This document shows positions 10,701 through 20,469 of a DNA stretch of 64,000 nt, piece by piece. The notes below the pieces were generated by a model. It had not been told where the DNA came from, searched no databases, and saw only the letters and a program-made list of their open reading frames with translations. The number at the start of each line of letters is the position of its first letter. Position 1 is the first letter of the stretch. The position numbers were made by a program, and so were the translations under genes. Source of the DNA: Sinohyriopsis cumingii (Eukaryota; Mollusca; Bivalvia; Unionida; Unionidae); the NCBI GenBank assembly GCA_028554795.2, contig CM068828.1, positions 7,395,720 through 7,459,719 on the forward strand. The letters run 5' to 3'.

Positions 10701-11731
10701 TAATAATCTGAAAATGAATAAGACCGGGAATGATTGTCATCTCAGAAACGAATTATATTCTGTAGAGGTAATATTTTGTCGTGCCAGAGAGATGGCCCTA
10801 ATGTAGATGTACTTGTATAAAGCGTGGTCCAGTTGGTGCTGTCCAGTAGTCGCTTCTAGATGCCAACTATTGATGTATTCATTTGCAACTTGTCTAAGAT
10901 GAAAGCGCAGAACAGCAACGATCTATTCTGATCCAAATTTGTAGTCTTTAATCTCCTAGTATATTAAACCTAATACCCCAAACATAACTTTTTATGTTTT
11001 ATGAATATCTAGTTTAATTGAATCAGGTAGTTAAATAATTTCATTCTTCAACACTTTTCCACTTACGTATTACAAATGTTGTGTCTACATATATTTTACC
11101 AAAAAAAAGAAGATATAATTTTTATAGTCATATACGATTTGTGTAAAGTTTCTTAAATCTAATCATTGGATTCATGACAAGAAAAAATAGTGAAGACAAC
11201 AAATATTTTGCAAAATTACAGACACGTGATGCCGGGGATAATACAGACAAGCATGATCTGCAATCGTATTTTTTTTTTTTGTCATAAAATATTCCATGCA
11301 ACGGTTTATTATTAATTTCTTTCGAAATCTATGACTAAGCACCACACACCCCACCACACACACACACACCTCTCCACAACCGCAATTGTTAATACGTTTG
11401 TAATGGAGTGTGGGATGCACATATTCAGAAGATTCAATTTTAACTTACATTTGCATAAAACATATTTAAAACATCAACGTCATGTTTCTTTTTAGTTTGT
11501 TAAAATGAAAGGGAACTATGAGAAAAGAAATGAGATTGCTGCGGCATTTGGATACATTTGATAGTTATTTAAAATCACATTTCATACTTATGGGATGTCC
11601 CCAATTTTCTTGTATTGTGCCTGACACTATGTACATATTTGTGATTCCCCGTTGTGGTGGTAAAACATTCTGATACATTGTTTCTTGGAATCACAGATAC
11701 ATTGCAAATGACATATATATACATTGCAAAT

Positions 11732-11807
<76 letters not shown>

Positions 11808-12096
11808 TGTAAAACAGATCTTTATTGCCAACAAATTGTTAATATAATAATGTCCCTGTTTTATGGTAAAACTGTCCCTGTTTTGTAGTTTTTACAAGAA
11901 TGTGTCTATATGCAATTAACTTAATTTGAGTGTGACTTGGGTTTCATTAAATAAGAAATTTACTGTTTATGTTAATTTGGACATCTCATATCATAAATAG
12001 GAAACCAATGTCACGTGTTTTTTTTTTAAATCTTCAGTTGTTTGTTAGTCTGCATTAGACGATAAAATATCTTTGGTATATAGGTATACCGTTAGA
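10700..12096. other. AT-rich stretch of the Polinton-like element, no gene resolved
   Basis: No protein similarity recognised. A direct duplication of ACATTGCAAATGACATATAT precedes the (AT)n run at 11734-11802. The minus-strand ORF at 11172-11420 spans poly-T and CA-rich sequence and is not credible. Confidence 0.4.
11734..11802. repeat. (AT)n microsatellite
   Basis: Uninterrupted AT alternation of about 69 bases. Confidence 0.97.
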
Positions 12097-12100
12097 ACAG

Positions 12101-13029
12101 GGGACGTCCATTAATTATGTCAACAATTTTTAGGCAATTTTTTTACCCCCCCCCCCTTGTCAACAACTGTCAAACTTTCAGTGACCCCCCTAATAAAATT
12201 TTACACCCCCCCCCCCACAAACTAACAATATTTTATACGGCTGACTTTTTTGCTAAAAATAGAATTATGGAAATTAAAAAGTCTACAAATAAATTTTAGT
12301 ACATTTTTTTAAACTTGTTTAACAGATTTCAAATTGACTATAACACCTTGAATTCATGAAAAAATCGAGAGTTTATATTCTAGCTTCTATCATCTTCCCA
12401 TGGGGAAGCCAAATGTTCCTCAATTGTTATAATGGGCATAGTGGCTGATTCATTAATTTCTTGTGGAACCGATACACCCGACAAGTCAACATCATCTTCA
12501 TCTAACCATTCTGCGCTTAACATCTCTCCATGAGCAATAATTGCCATCAGCTCTCTCTGCCTTTTGGCAGCCACTCGTATTGCCGAATTCTTTGCGGTTG
12601 AGGAGCATGTGGTAATTGCCTAGGCCCAAGATCGCGTTGTCGGTGCCGTTGAACATGCTTCTTCAACATGACTTGTGAAGCAACATAGAGGTGACAGATT
12701 GTGCAGATCCGTTCAAGCAACGACAACTGAATGGAAGGACAATATAGATCATATGGAAGAATTTTGAATGCCTTTGCCGATCGAGGTAGCATGTGTTCAA
12801 CTTTCAAAGACTGATTGAAGAAAAGAGATGGAAATCTGTGCAAGTCGCTCTCAGATGCATCTGGTGCTTTAAGGCTAATTTCCTATTTTTTGATTTATTA
12901 AATTTATTGTAAAAAAACAACATTGTTTGACGTCAATTTACCTTGAACTCCCCCTCCCCCATGTCAATAATTGTCAAACTTCTTCAAACCCCCTCCCCCC
13001 ATTTTGTTGACATAATTAATGGACGATCC
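12101..13029. mobile_element. 929-bp TIR DNA transposon with zinc-finger ORF
   Basis: The ends are inverted repeats of 29 bases (12101-12129 and 13001-13029). A 22-base core containing CGTCCATTAATTATG is perfect and mismatches occur only at the edges. The element is flanked by ACAG at 12097-12100 and 13030-13033, a candidate 4-bp target duplication. Inside each end are poly-C tracts and a second copy of a GTCAA(C/T)AA(C/T)TGTCAAACTT block in direct orientation. The interior encodes a C2H2 zinc-finger fragment on the minus strand. The superfamily is not assigned. Confidence 0.8.
12380..12843 (-). pseudogene. C2H2 zinc-finger protein fragment of the TIR element
   Basis: The minus strand carries two overlapping open frames, 12547-12843 (98 codons) and 12380-12574 (64 codons). 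The first contains a perfect C-x2-C-x12-H-x3-H finger (Cys-Thr-Ile-Cys ... His-Val-Gln-Arg-His) followed by a basic stretch. The second continues with Ala-Lys-Arg-Gln-Arg-Glu-Leu and then an acidic stretch with Asp-Glu-Asp-Asp-Val-Asp. The overlap suggests one protein split by a frameshift around 12550-12575. No catalytic DDE/D region is visible, so it may be the remaining part of a transposase or an accessory DNA-binding protein carried by the transposon. Confidence 0.55.
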
Positions 13030-13539
13030 ACAGTTGTTAAAATGATGGCATAGAAAACGGGTTTATTTCATAAGGTTTTGTGTCTACTATGTCAGAGTTT
13101 CTAAAACTGTCATCTATTCCTTTATTTAAATGCACATCCTTTGAAATTAAAAAATATAGGTACATCATTCGATGAGACCAACAAATTAGAAACTTGTAGG
13201 GATACCAACATTTTTAAAGACTGTTCATAAAGCCATTTAAAATGTTCATTTGTGGCTGGTAAATACATGAAGTAAGAAGGCCTTTTTTAGCAGCATTATA
13301 TGCATAGCAACAATCATTATTACGTCACTGACGCATGCATCAAAATTGTGTAGCAAGGTCACAAAAATCTCAACCGAATGTTGAACATACTTCTCTAGAT
13401 TATAAATGTGGGCGTGCTGACACCACACTCCATGGTTAACAGCGTCCCCTGTGTATGTTTGGATTTACACTAGCTGATTTGTAGTTTGGCCTTACAATGT
13501 CGTGCCGTTCCCAGTCAGAGCGTTTACTTTCAACACATT

Positions 13540-14455
13540 TCATTTAATACCGCGTCGTTTGGAATCGGAATCCATTATTCCATTCAGTTCTTCAGACCGT
13601 TTGATTCAATACCAAATCATTTGGACTCCAAACGCATCATTTCATATCTTGAATTAAACCATTTCCTGTTAGACTACATCATTTTATCTAATACCACCGT
13701 CATCTGGAAACAGATTTCATCATTCCATTTTCTTCTTTAAATCATTTTATTTAATATTACGGCATTTGGAATCTGAATTCATCATTTTATTTATATGTTT
13801 CAATCATTTGATTTTATGCTATGTAAATTTAGTTAATAAAACGTCATTTGCAATCAGAATTCAACATTTCGTTTTGTTGTTTAAATCATTTTATTTAATA
13901 CCAGATCATTTGGAATTTAAATCCATGATTTGATTTGTTGAGTTAAGTCGTTTCATTTTAGACTACATCATTTTATTTAATACCATGTCATTTGGAATCT
14001 GAATTCATTATTTCACTTTTGGGTTTCAGTCATTTCATTTCATGTTACATCAAATTCATATCACACATCATTTGGAATCTGAATTCATCATTCCTTTTGT
14101 TGGTTTAAATCATTTCATTTCACACTACGTCATTTTATTTAATACCATGTCATTTAGAATCTGAATTCCTTATTTCATTTTTGGGCTCAGTCATTTCATT
14201 TCATGTTACATCATTTCATATCACACAACATCATTTGGAATCTGAATTCATCATTCCGTTTGTTGGGTTAAATCATTCAATTTCACACACTGCATCATTT
14301 AATTTAATACCACGTCGTTTGGAATATAAATTCATCATTCGGTTTTGTTCGTTAAAACATTACATGTGACACCACATCGTATGGAATCTGGATTTATCAT
14401 TTCATTTGCTGGTTAAATCATTTGATTTAATACTGTATCATTCGATTAATGCAAT
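13540..14455 (+). repeat. Degenerate satellite of 62- and 81-bp units
   Basis: About a dozen units are marked by CATTTGGAATCTGAATTCAT-like blocks near 13561, 13621, 13702, 13764, 13845, 13907, 13988, 14068, 14149, 14232, 14315 and 14377. The spacing is about 60-62 or 80-83 bases, so units behave as three or four copies of a 20-base subunit built on CATTT. ORFs across it are repeat artefacts. Confidence 0.85.
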
Positions 14456-14689
14456 TTTGGCGGTGACGGATGCTTATAAGGCTACAACATGCTGCAGGTT
14501 TTATATTTTAAAAAAATCCTATAAAAAATATGGGTCAAGGCCGCACAAGTCAAAGATGATATTAAAATAAATTGGAAATACGAAAAAAGGTGAGTGCGTA
14601 ATGACTGCAGCAGCCAAAATCTATTATCGAAGCGATGCCAAGAAATTATAAATCAGCTTGACTAACATTACAGTCCTCATCATTGCCAA

Positions 14690-15690
14690 ACGTTTCAAAT
14701 ATTATGATGGGCTCTGGTGATACAGCATCCGCAATTGGTTATGAAATCAGATTTGCAATGTCCAGCTGAAGCAAGATTAATTATAGTATCGGCTTTGCCA
14801 AGAGACGCGCTCTGGCTGATGGTCATAATAAAGTTTGCATGATGCTTTCTCTGAGTTCTGTATTGGAATTTTGTTATGATATCGATAATGTATTCCGTGG
14901 CGTTGAACATCTTGTGGTCATGGAACGAGCTGGTGCTATCACTTACACGCATATTCCTGCAGGCGTAGACGTCAGACAATATATTCTTACTAAGTTGTCT
15001 CTCTGGATACCAAATGCGACGCCTTCTATTTAGAATTGTACAACCTTATGCTAAGAGTAAGCAATAAACTTACTATTAAGCAAAGACGTACTTACAAAAG
15101 CATCATGTATCTGAATGCGCATTATTCTGTAAACTGGAGAATAGCCTCGTTGCCTGGCAGCGAATTGCCAAGACACATGTTGGTTGCATTTCAAGTTGCC
15201 GCCCGAGACGAAGGACAAGAGACAAGCAGTCGGGTATTTGACAACATGGATATGGCTCGAACTGAGTCAACATGGGTATTGCTCGAACTGAGTCAACATG
15301 GGTATGGCTCGAACTGAGTCAACAGCAGACAAAATCAGATCTTGAACTAGAGTGTAATTTTATGGCGCTAAATAACAATTATTCCCGAGAGTACTTTATG
15401 CTTCACGAGACTATGGAAAAATATGAGAACATCAACACAGGCACTCAAATATCATCGAAAGAACTTGCCAGCTTGTATTATATATTTCACTTTGATGTTT
15501 CTAAGCTCATGGGACGCAGAAAAGATTAAACGCCAGATATTGAAATGAAGTGGATTGCAGCACCTTTTGCCAGCAAATTATCATGCTTATGCCGTAGTCA
15601 CGGCAGAAAGATTTTTTTTTTTGTACGCTTGATGCTATTTGTGAAAAATGACTCTCAATGTGTAACACAATCATTTCATACATTTTTCCA
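14690..15690 (+). pseudogene. Polinton/adintovirus-type major capsid protein fragment
   Basis: Plus-strand open pieces at about 14839-15033, 15036-15317 and 15272-15529, continuing to about 15650 in a shifted frame, together resemble the double-jelly-roll (hexon-type) capsid proteins of Polintons and adintoviruses. Recognisable parts are a Leu-Pro-Arg-His-Met-Leu-Val-Ala-Phe-Gln block near 15165-15200, an Asn-Met-Asp block after Val-Phe-Asp near 15235-15252, and a His-Phe-Asp-Val-Ser-Lys block near 15488. The reading frame breaks at least three times, and a short unit (ATGG(G/A)TATGGCTCGAACTGAG) near 15246-15320 is triplicated. The product would have formed capsid faces. It is not functional now. 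Family assignment is by motif pattern only. Confidence 0.55.
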
Positions 15691-15976
15691 TGGATATCAT
15701 ATAATGAACTATATCCCACTCAGCGTTATATTGACACCAGCACAGCAGCTATCGATTAAGAAGGCGCAACACATTCGGCATATCAATCAAACGTGGCAGC
15801 AGCCAACTGCGCCACAAACATATTCTAATGTTAACAAAAGAAAATCACACAACACAAAAACAGCCTAGCTTGGACTACTAGCAACGGTCTAACTTTGAAT
15901 TAGTAGCAAAACAATTATCTGACTTTGGCAGCGTTTTACCAGATATTTTACCCCTGCAGGCCTTGAGTCCAAAAAA

Positions 15977-16335
15977 TGTTGGTGTTTCCACTTACCCTTG
16001 TCACTCCAGTTTTGATATTTGGATATTTATGTTGGGGTGTAGGGTCAGAGTCCATTCCATATCGTAAAGTTGGAATTCACCGACACCATTTGGTGTCGAC
16101 ATGGGGTAGCCGCTTACTAGCCGGCTCAGCAAACTTGAGCGACCTTTCATCGAGATATACCTGCATGAAATCGATAGGAATTTGATTTATTTTCTCAAAA
16201 ATCGTGAGCATAGCGTCCATGTCTTTAATCCGCTGACAGACGAGACGAAAGTACATCGTTGCTGAATTCGACCTGGATCTGGCCATTTGAATTCCGAGTC
16301 ACATGACTATACAACGCTCGCAAGCTATATGTCAA
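15977..16335 (-). repeat. Inverted duplication, left arm, with conserved ORF
   Basis: The reverse complement aligns almost end to end with 17470-17812, at visibly high but incomplete identity. On the minus strand it contains a 69-codon ORF (16077-16286) including Thr-Met-Tyr-Phe-Arg-Leu-Val-Cys-Gln-Arg and Pro-Ile-Asp-Phe-Met-Gln-Val-Tyr. The same protein is open in the other arm. A GTGACAAGGGTAAGT string on the minus strand near the arm's end looks like a splice donor. The function is not recognised. Confidence 0.8.
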
Positions 16336-16349
16336 TGGCATTGGAGGCG

Positions 16350-17000
16350 CTCACCAGTTATTATGTACTTTTGAGAGAGTGACGTATGTAAGGTGAAGTT
16401 GTTTGCGTTTAAAACATGCACAATGGAGAGAATGTTGGCATACCTATATGCTACATTAATGTAATGTGGATGATATTTCTTTGGATATTGTACTTTTGGA
16501 AATTGCACATGCTCAAAGCACAAAATGACTGCTCCCTTGTGCTACAAAATCAGTCTGAATAAGTCTAAAGTACACTTTCCATAGCAGCTATTGAAATAGG
16601 GAAAATGAATTTTGCCAGACTAGACAATACCAGTTTCTAAAAGTGCAATGAATGAATTACCAAATATATAAAATGTAAAATAAGTTATTGGCTTTTTTTT
16701 AAATACAATTTTCCTTCGAAGTTCAGGAAGTGAAAATGACCAAGTGGAGCAAGCACTTTTTTTTAAAGGTGCACATCTGGAGTAAGGCCCAGCTGTATAC
16801 CCTATAACCCATATTGCACCGACCAATCATACACCAAAATAAAGGGAATTAAAGGTTCTTTGAATTCTACCTAAGATATACAAGGTCTTTTTTAAATAGC
16901 CAGTACAACCAGTGAGGAAAGCCGGAGAAATTCCTTTTCTTTAAAATTCTAACCCTATGCAAATTGCGAAACTGTGAAGCGCCACCTTAAGAGTTCATAT
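16350..17000 (+). repeat. Unclassified dispersed repeat, copy 1
   Basis: About 650 bases align in the same orientation with 48530-49190. Shared blocks include GAGAGAATGTTGG, GGATATTGTACTT, AAATGACTGCTCCCTTGTG, GAATGAATTACCAAATATAT, GGAAGTGAAAATGACCAAGTG and AAGATATACAAGGTCTTTTT. It lies between the arms of the inverted duplication. No ends with inverted repeats or coding capacity were found, so the class is unknown. Confidence 0.85.
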
Positions 17001-17002
17001 AG

Positions 17003-17510
17003 TCACGTGATATCAACAATAAGCAAATTTCCAAAGTTGTTGTACATATAACTTGGACATAGTATGTATTAGTCACTTAATGTTTGTAAATGAACATAAT
17101 GAACACTTAATTCTCAACATATTTATTCCGAGAACAACGAACAGAAACCTGTCGATATCTCAGCAGGGTAGAGAAAACCATTTTCAAGATGTACCGAGCA
17201 CGTGTCAGCGATGTGTTTGCTGGTGTCACGTGACTACCACATGGACATGTGCTCTCGGCGTAGTGAATCTGGTTTTGTTCAAATTGCTGCAACATTTACA
17301 GATTTTCGGTGTTTGCTTTCAAAATAAATTTTTTGAGAAGTTTATGTGGGTTTTTTCTTCATTTTTCTATAAGAATTAGGCAACTTTCATTTATATGTTC
17401 GATTTGTTTTCCTACAGGGACACAAACAAATGGTGTATTGCTGATATCACGTGACTATATGACGTCTGATGTCATTGACACGTAGGTTGCGAGAGTTGTG
17501 TTGTCACGTG
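17003..17510. promoter_or_regulatory. Cluster of five CACGTG (E-box) palindromes
   Basis: CACGTG occurs at 17004, 17199, 17227, 17448 and 17505. Four of these lie in a TCACGTGA(C/T) context, the consensus bound by bHLH-zip factors such as USF, MITF and TFE in animals. Five in about 500 bases of AT-rich DNA is well above chance. Whether it is regulatory for anything is unknown; it may be part of the unnamed element formed by the surrounding inverted arms. Confidence 0.4.
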
Positions 17511-17812
17511 ACTAGGAATGCAACGATGTACTTTGATCTCGTCTGTCAGCGGATTAAATCCTTAACGAATATTATGATCGCAATTTACGAGAAAATAAAT
17601 CATGTTCCTATCGATTTCATGCAGGTATATTTTGATGAAAGGTCGTTCAAGTTTCCTGGGCCGGCTAGTAAGCGGCAGCCCATTCCCGACACCAAATGGT
17701 GTCGGCGAATTCCAACTTTTCGATTTTAAATGGACTCTGACCCTACACCCCAACATAAATGTCAAAATATAAAAAATGGGGTGACAAGGGTAAGAGGAAA
17801 CTCGGACTAGTG
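17470..17812 (+). repeat. Inverted duplication, right arm, with conserved ORF
   Basis: Counterpart of 15977-16335 in opposite orientation. The plus-strand ORF at 17469-17729 (86 codons) shares the Thr-Met-Tyr-Phe-x-Leu-Val-Cys-Gln-Arg, Pro-Ile-Asp-Phe-Met-Gln-Val-Tyr and Asp-Thr-Lys-Trp-Cys-Arg stretches with the other arm. Retention of the frame in both arms despite nucleotide differences hints at past coding. I do not recognise the protein; a Polinton accessory gene is possible from its position. Confidence 0.75.
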
Positions 17813-17968
17813 TTTTTCTAGAAATAGCAGCGGCCACAGGTGCCATATCAGACGCCACGCAAAAGGTAGCAAGTGACAGCAGACTTAGACGAACAAGAAA
17901 ACAAAATATTTTTCCATATAGGTTTTCTTCTAAACAATCTAAACAGAGATGCTGTGTCAATAAGTTAT

Positions 17969-17992
17969 TCTCTCTCTTTCTCTGTCTCGCTG

Positions 17993-18019
<27 letters not shown>
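17969..18019. repeat. (TC)n microsatellite
   Basis: Interrupted TC run directly in front of a SINE; a short CTCTCTCTCT run also follows the SINE tail at about 18342-18353. Confidence 0.95.
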
Positions 18020-18023
<4 letters not shown>

Positions 18024-18025
18024 AC

Positions 18026-18341
18026 TGCTCCGGTGGCCTAGTGTTTAGAGCGTCCGTCTCAGATTCGGGAGGTCGTGAGTTTGATCCATGACCGAGTCAT
18101 ACCAAAGACTTACAATAATGGTACTAACAGCTGCCTCGTTTGGTACTCAGCATTAAGAGGTTAGTGTTAGGACTGGTCGGCCTGGTGTCAGGATAATGTG
18201 ACTGGGTGGGGACATCATGCTACATGTTTGCCGCATGATGCCCCAGTGCTAGACATCACTATAAACTGCCACACTGCAGACATCGTAGCGATATGACTAA
18301 AATATTGTTAAAGCTACGTTAAAAATCCAAATCACACACAC
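18026..18341 (+). mobile_element. SINE-A, near full length
   Basis: A tRNA-like head with an A-box-like GTGGCCTAGTGTTTAGAGCG and a B-box-like region (GTGAGTTTGATCC) is followed by the family body (CATACCAAAGACTTACAA, CCTGGTGTCAGGATAATGTG, CTAGACATCACTATAAACTG, AAGCTACGTTAAAAATCC) and a short CA tail. The head is a pol III promoter derived from a tRNA, not a functional tRNA gene. Confidence 0.92.
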
Positions 18342-18469
18342 GCTCTCTCTCTCTAAATAAACGTAAGAACATTACGCTATTAGCCTCTACAAAAATCCGT
18401 TATCAATAAAATTTGCAGCACAACAGCTGTCTTCTCTTATGTTGACAGAACCAGCATGATAAAGTGAGA

Positions 18470-18910
18470 AAACAAACTGCAGCGGGCAATGGCATTACAT
18501 TTATTTTTATCTGTAGCGCAGCTTAAAAAACCAAGTGGCGTCTTGCCACTGCTGATGGTAGTGCAGGCGCGCTGTTGTCTGTGCTATTTGAGAAGCTTTT
18601 TGGCCATGACGTATGTAAACATAAAGCGAGCTCGAGGTCTAACATTGCCAGGAGCATAACGCCGATAGGTATCTATGATACTGAGAAAGCGCTCAAAGAC
18701 CTAAACACATTTCGTAGTGTATTTTCAAAGGACACGCTGCAAAACAAAAATCAGGCGTGGTGATACCTGTGTAGTCAGGATATAAAATTATTTTGATGGT
18801 TATGGAACACATTGGGTCGTAATCGTTAAACAAGACGGATGCTAGCGACGCATAATTTTTTGATTCGTTTGGTCTGCCTCCCTCTGACACTATCAAAAAT
18901 ATACATCAGG
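18470..18910 (+). pseudogene. Adenain-type cysteine protease fragment
   Basis: At 18804-18815 the sequence encodes Gly-Thr-His-Trp, the catalytic-His block of adenovirus-type maturation proteases. About 15 codons later, after a frameshift, comes Phe-Asp-Ser-Phe-Gly-x-Pro-Pro (18859-18882), the usual partner block of this family. In Polintons and adenoviruses the enzyme cleaves capsid precursor proteins. The nucleophile Cys region expected further downstream is not recognisable, because the frame runs into a 39-base-arm hairpin at 18918. An open stretch upstream (18575-18763) is on the same strand but its identity is unclear. Confidence 0.55.
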
Positions 18911-18917
18911 CCACATG

Positions 18918-19018
18918 CGCTTGATTCGTGGGGAAACCAATGATGACACACTCCCAGTTCATTGGGAGTGTGTCATCATTGGGAGTGTGTCATCATTGCT
19001 TTCCCCATGAATCAAGTG
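18918..19018. repeat. Imperfect palindrome with 39-base arms
   Basis: 18918-18956 pairs with 18980-19018 with only about three mismatches; the arms include GGGGAAA and TGATGACACACTCCCA. The loop holds an extra copy of the 17-base TGGGAGTGTGTCATCAT unit. It would form a stable hairpin in single-stranded DNA or RNA. Confidence 0.9.
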
Positions 19019-19106
19019 CCTGTGTATCAGGCGACAAGAAAACTTGCACATATAGCGTATCACAAATTCAGCATGAAGAGCTATCTTTGATAGTTCACGT
19101 CAGAAA

Positions 19107-19108
<2 letters not shown>

Positions 19109-19140
<32 letters not shown>
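19109..19140. repeat. (GT)n microsatellite
   Basis: Uninterrupted GT alternation of 32 bases. Confidence 0.97.
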
Positions 19141-19144
<4 letters not shown>

Positions 19145-19239
19145 TCATAGCCCACATCTACTATACTACTCAGAGTATGTAAGCAAAAACGGAACACAAG
19201 AAAAAGGAGCGGTTAGGCCCCCTCAAAAAAAAATGCCAA

Positions 19240-20265
19240 AACAGAAGAGCTCATTCCAGTGAGAACATTGCAATCTCCGCTATGACAGTATTAAATTTTA
19301 GTATTAATTTTTGTTTCAGCCAAACGTTTTACATTTTTCCAGTTCTTTCTTTTTAATTCACCTCTCAAGTTCCGTGACAGTTTCCGAATTTTAGTGCTGC
19401 TTTTATCAACGCGATTATAATCTAATGCTCCGAATTTTTCTAGTCTCTGCTAAATTCTGCGACTGTTTGGGAATTTTAGCACCAATTTTTGTCCAGGCCA
19501 GAACTTTTAATTTTCCGAATTTTGTCAGTCTTTCCTAAATTCTGTGATAGTTTGTGAATTGTTGTACTGTGTTTTAGTGTTATTATGAGTTGGTTTCCTG
19601 GATTAAATCTATTTCCAGTATCAGCACAATACTGGCCAAATTACGGACACATATTTGCCAAATTAATTACACATCCAACATGATCTATGTATTGGTAATG
19701 CATATTATACAAATCTCGGATATATGCATATAGCAACTTGGCATGCTGGTGGCATAATGTGGGTGTTCCTTAGTAGATGATTGGGTGTTGGTTACTACGC
19801 ATAGCGTGTTGATTGTATTGTGTGCGATGTTGGTCACTATACGCTTTGAGTTGGATAGTAAGTATGTCGTATTTGTCACAAAACACGGCTTGTTGACTGT
19901 ATAACTTGAGGTGTTGAATAGTAGGGGATTGGGAGTTGGTCACTACATATATTGTTCGTCTATTATGTGAAATTGGTCACTACACACGTCATGTACCATA
20001 GTTCATGGTGTAATGTGGGGTGTTAGAGTATACGATTGGGTGTTGGTTTTTTCACACAACATGTTGATGGTATAATGTCGGGTACTAGTTAGTGGATGAC
20101 TACAGTCTTCGTGTTGGATAGTATGTGTGGGGTTTTTGGCAACTACAAATATTACTATTGGGATCTCGACAATACCCCATTGTAAACCTACAGTATAACA
20201 TTAATTCCCATTTGGGTCTCAAGTATTGAAGACAAATGCTGCTAACGATGTGAAGATATATACGA
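19240..20265 (-). repeat. Right terminal inverted repeat of Polinton-like element
   Basis: This is the inverted counterpart of 3641-4660. The inner array has about 86-base units (TTCCGTGACAGTTTCCGAATTTTAG near 19370, with relatives near 19456 and 19542). The outer array carries TTGGTCACTA and GGTATAATGT units, and the outermost block has GGGTCTCAAGTATTGAAGAC near 20212-20231. The order mirrors the left arm exactly, which argues against chance resemblance of low-complexity DNA. Confidence 0.65.
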
Positions 20266-20309
20266 TACTAACTTTATAGCCTCCTTGATAAATCATGTAA
20301 ACCTACGCC

Positions 20310-20311
<2 letters not shown>

Positions 20312-20393
<82 letters not shown>
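20312..20393. repeat. (AT)n microsatellite
   Basis: Uninterrupted AT run of about 82 bases just outside the right inverted arm. Confidence 0.97.
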
Positions 20394-20394
<1 letters not shown>

Positions 20395-20469
20395 CGAAGA
20401 ACATTCTCCGATAAATATGTAAGTGTGGTGTATATGTGACGGAATCCTATGCCCTTAAGCCCCCAGAAA

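Larger units (their letters stand above)
3641..20265. mobile_element. Decayed Polinton/Maverick (adintovirus-like) element with nested insertions
   Basis: Two inverted arms of about 1 kb (3641-4660 and 19240-20265) enclose fragments matching the Polinton gene set. On the minus strand there is a P-loop ATPase fragment (5.3-5.8 kb) and a family B polymerase fragment with a Tyr-Phe-Asp-Thr-Asp-Ser motif (9.2-9.5 kb). On the plus strand there is a capsid-like region (14.8-15.7 kb) and an adenain-type protease fragment with Gly-Thr-His-Trp and Asp-Ser-Phe-Gly (18.8-18.9 kb). Polintons are self-synthesising DNA transposons or endogenised virus-like elements of roughly 15-20 kb with long TIRs, which fits the size and layout. 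No integrase was found. All genes are broken by stops and frameshifts, and later transposons sit inside, so this is an old inactive copy. The exact ends and target duplication could not be fixed. The family assignment rests on short motifs, gene combination and TIR structure, not on a database search. Confidence 0.62.

Noticed and set aside
15977-17812. Inverted arms as the terminal repeats of the Polinton-like element itself
   Set aside because: They lie between the capsid and protease fragments, and a better outer pair of arms brackets all the genes.
18026-18100. tRNA gene-like sequences with A and B boxes (also at 22131, 24233, 39538, 45364, 47474)
   Set aside because: Each is followed by a shared SINE body and a simple tail; they are tRNA-derived SINE heads, not tRNA genes.
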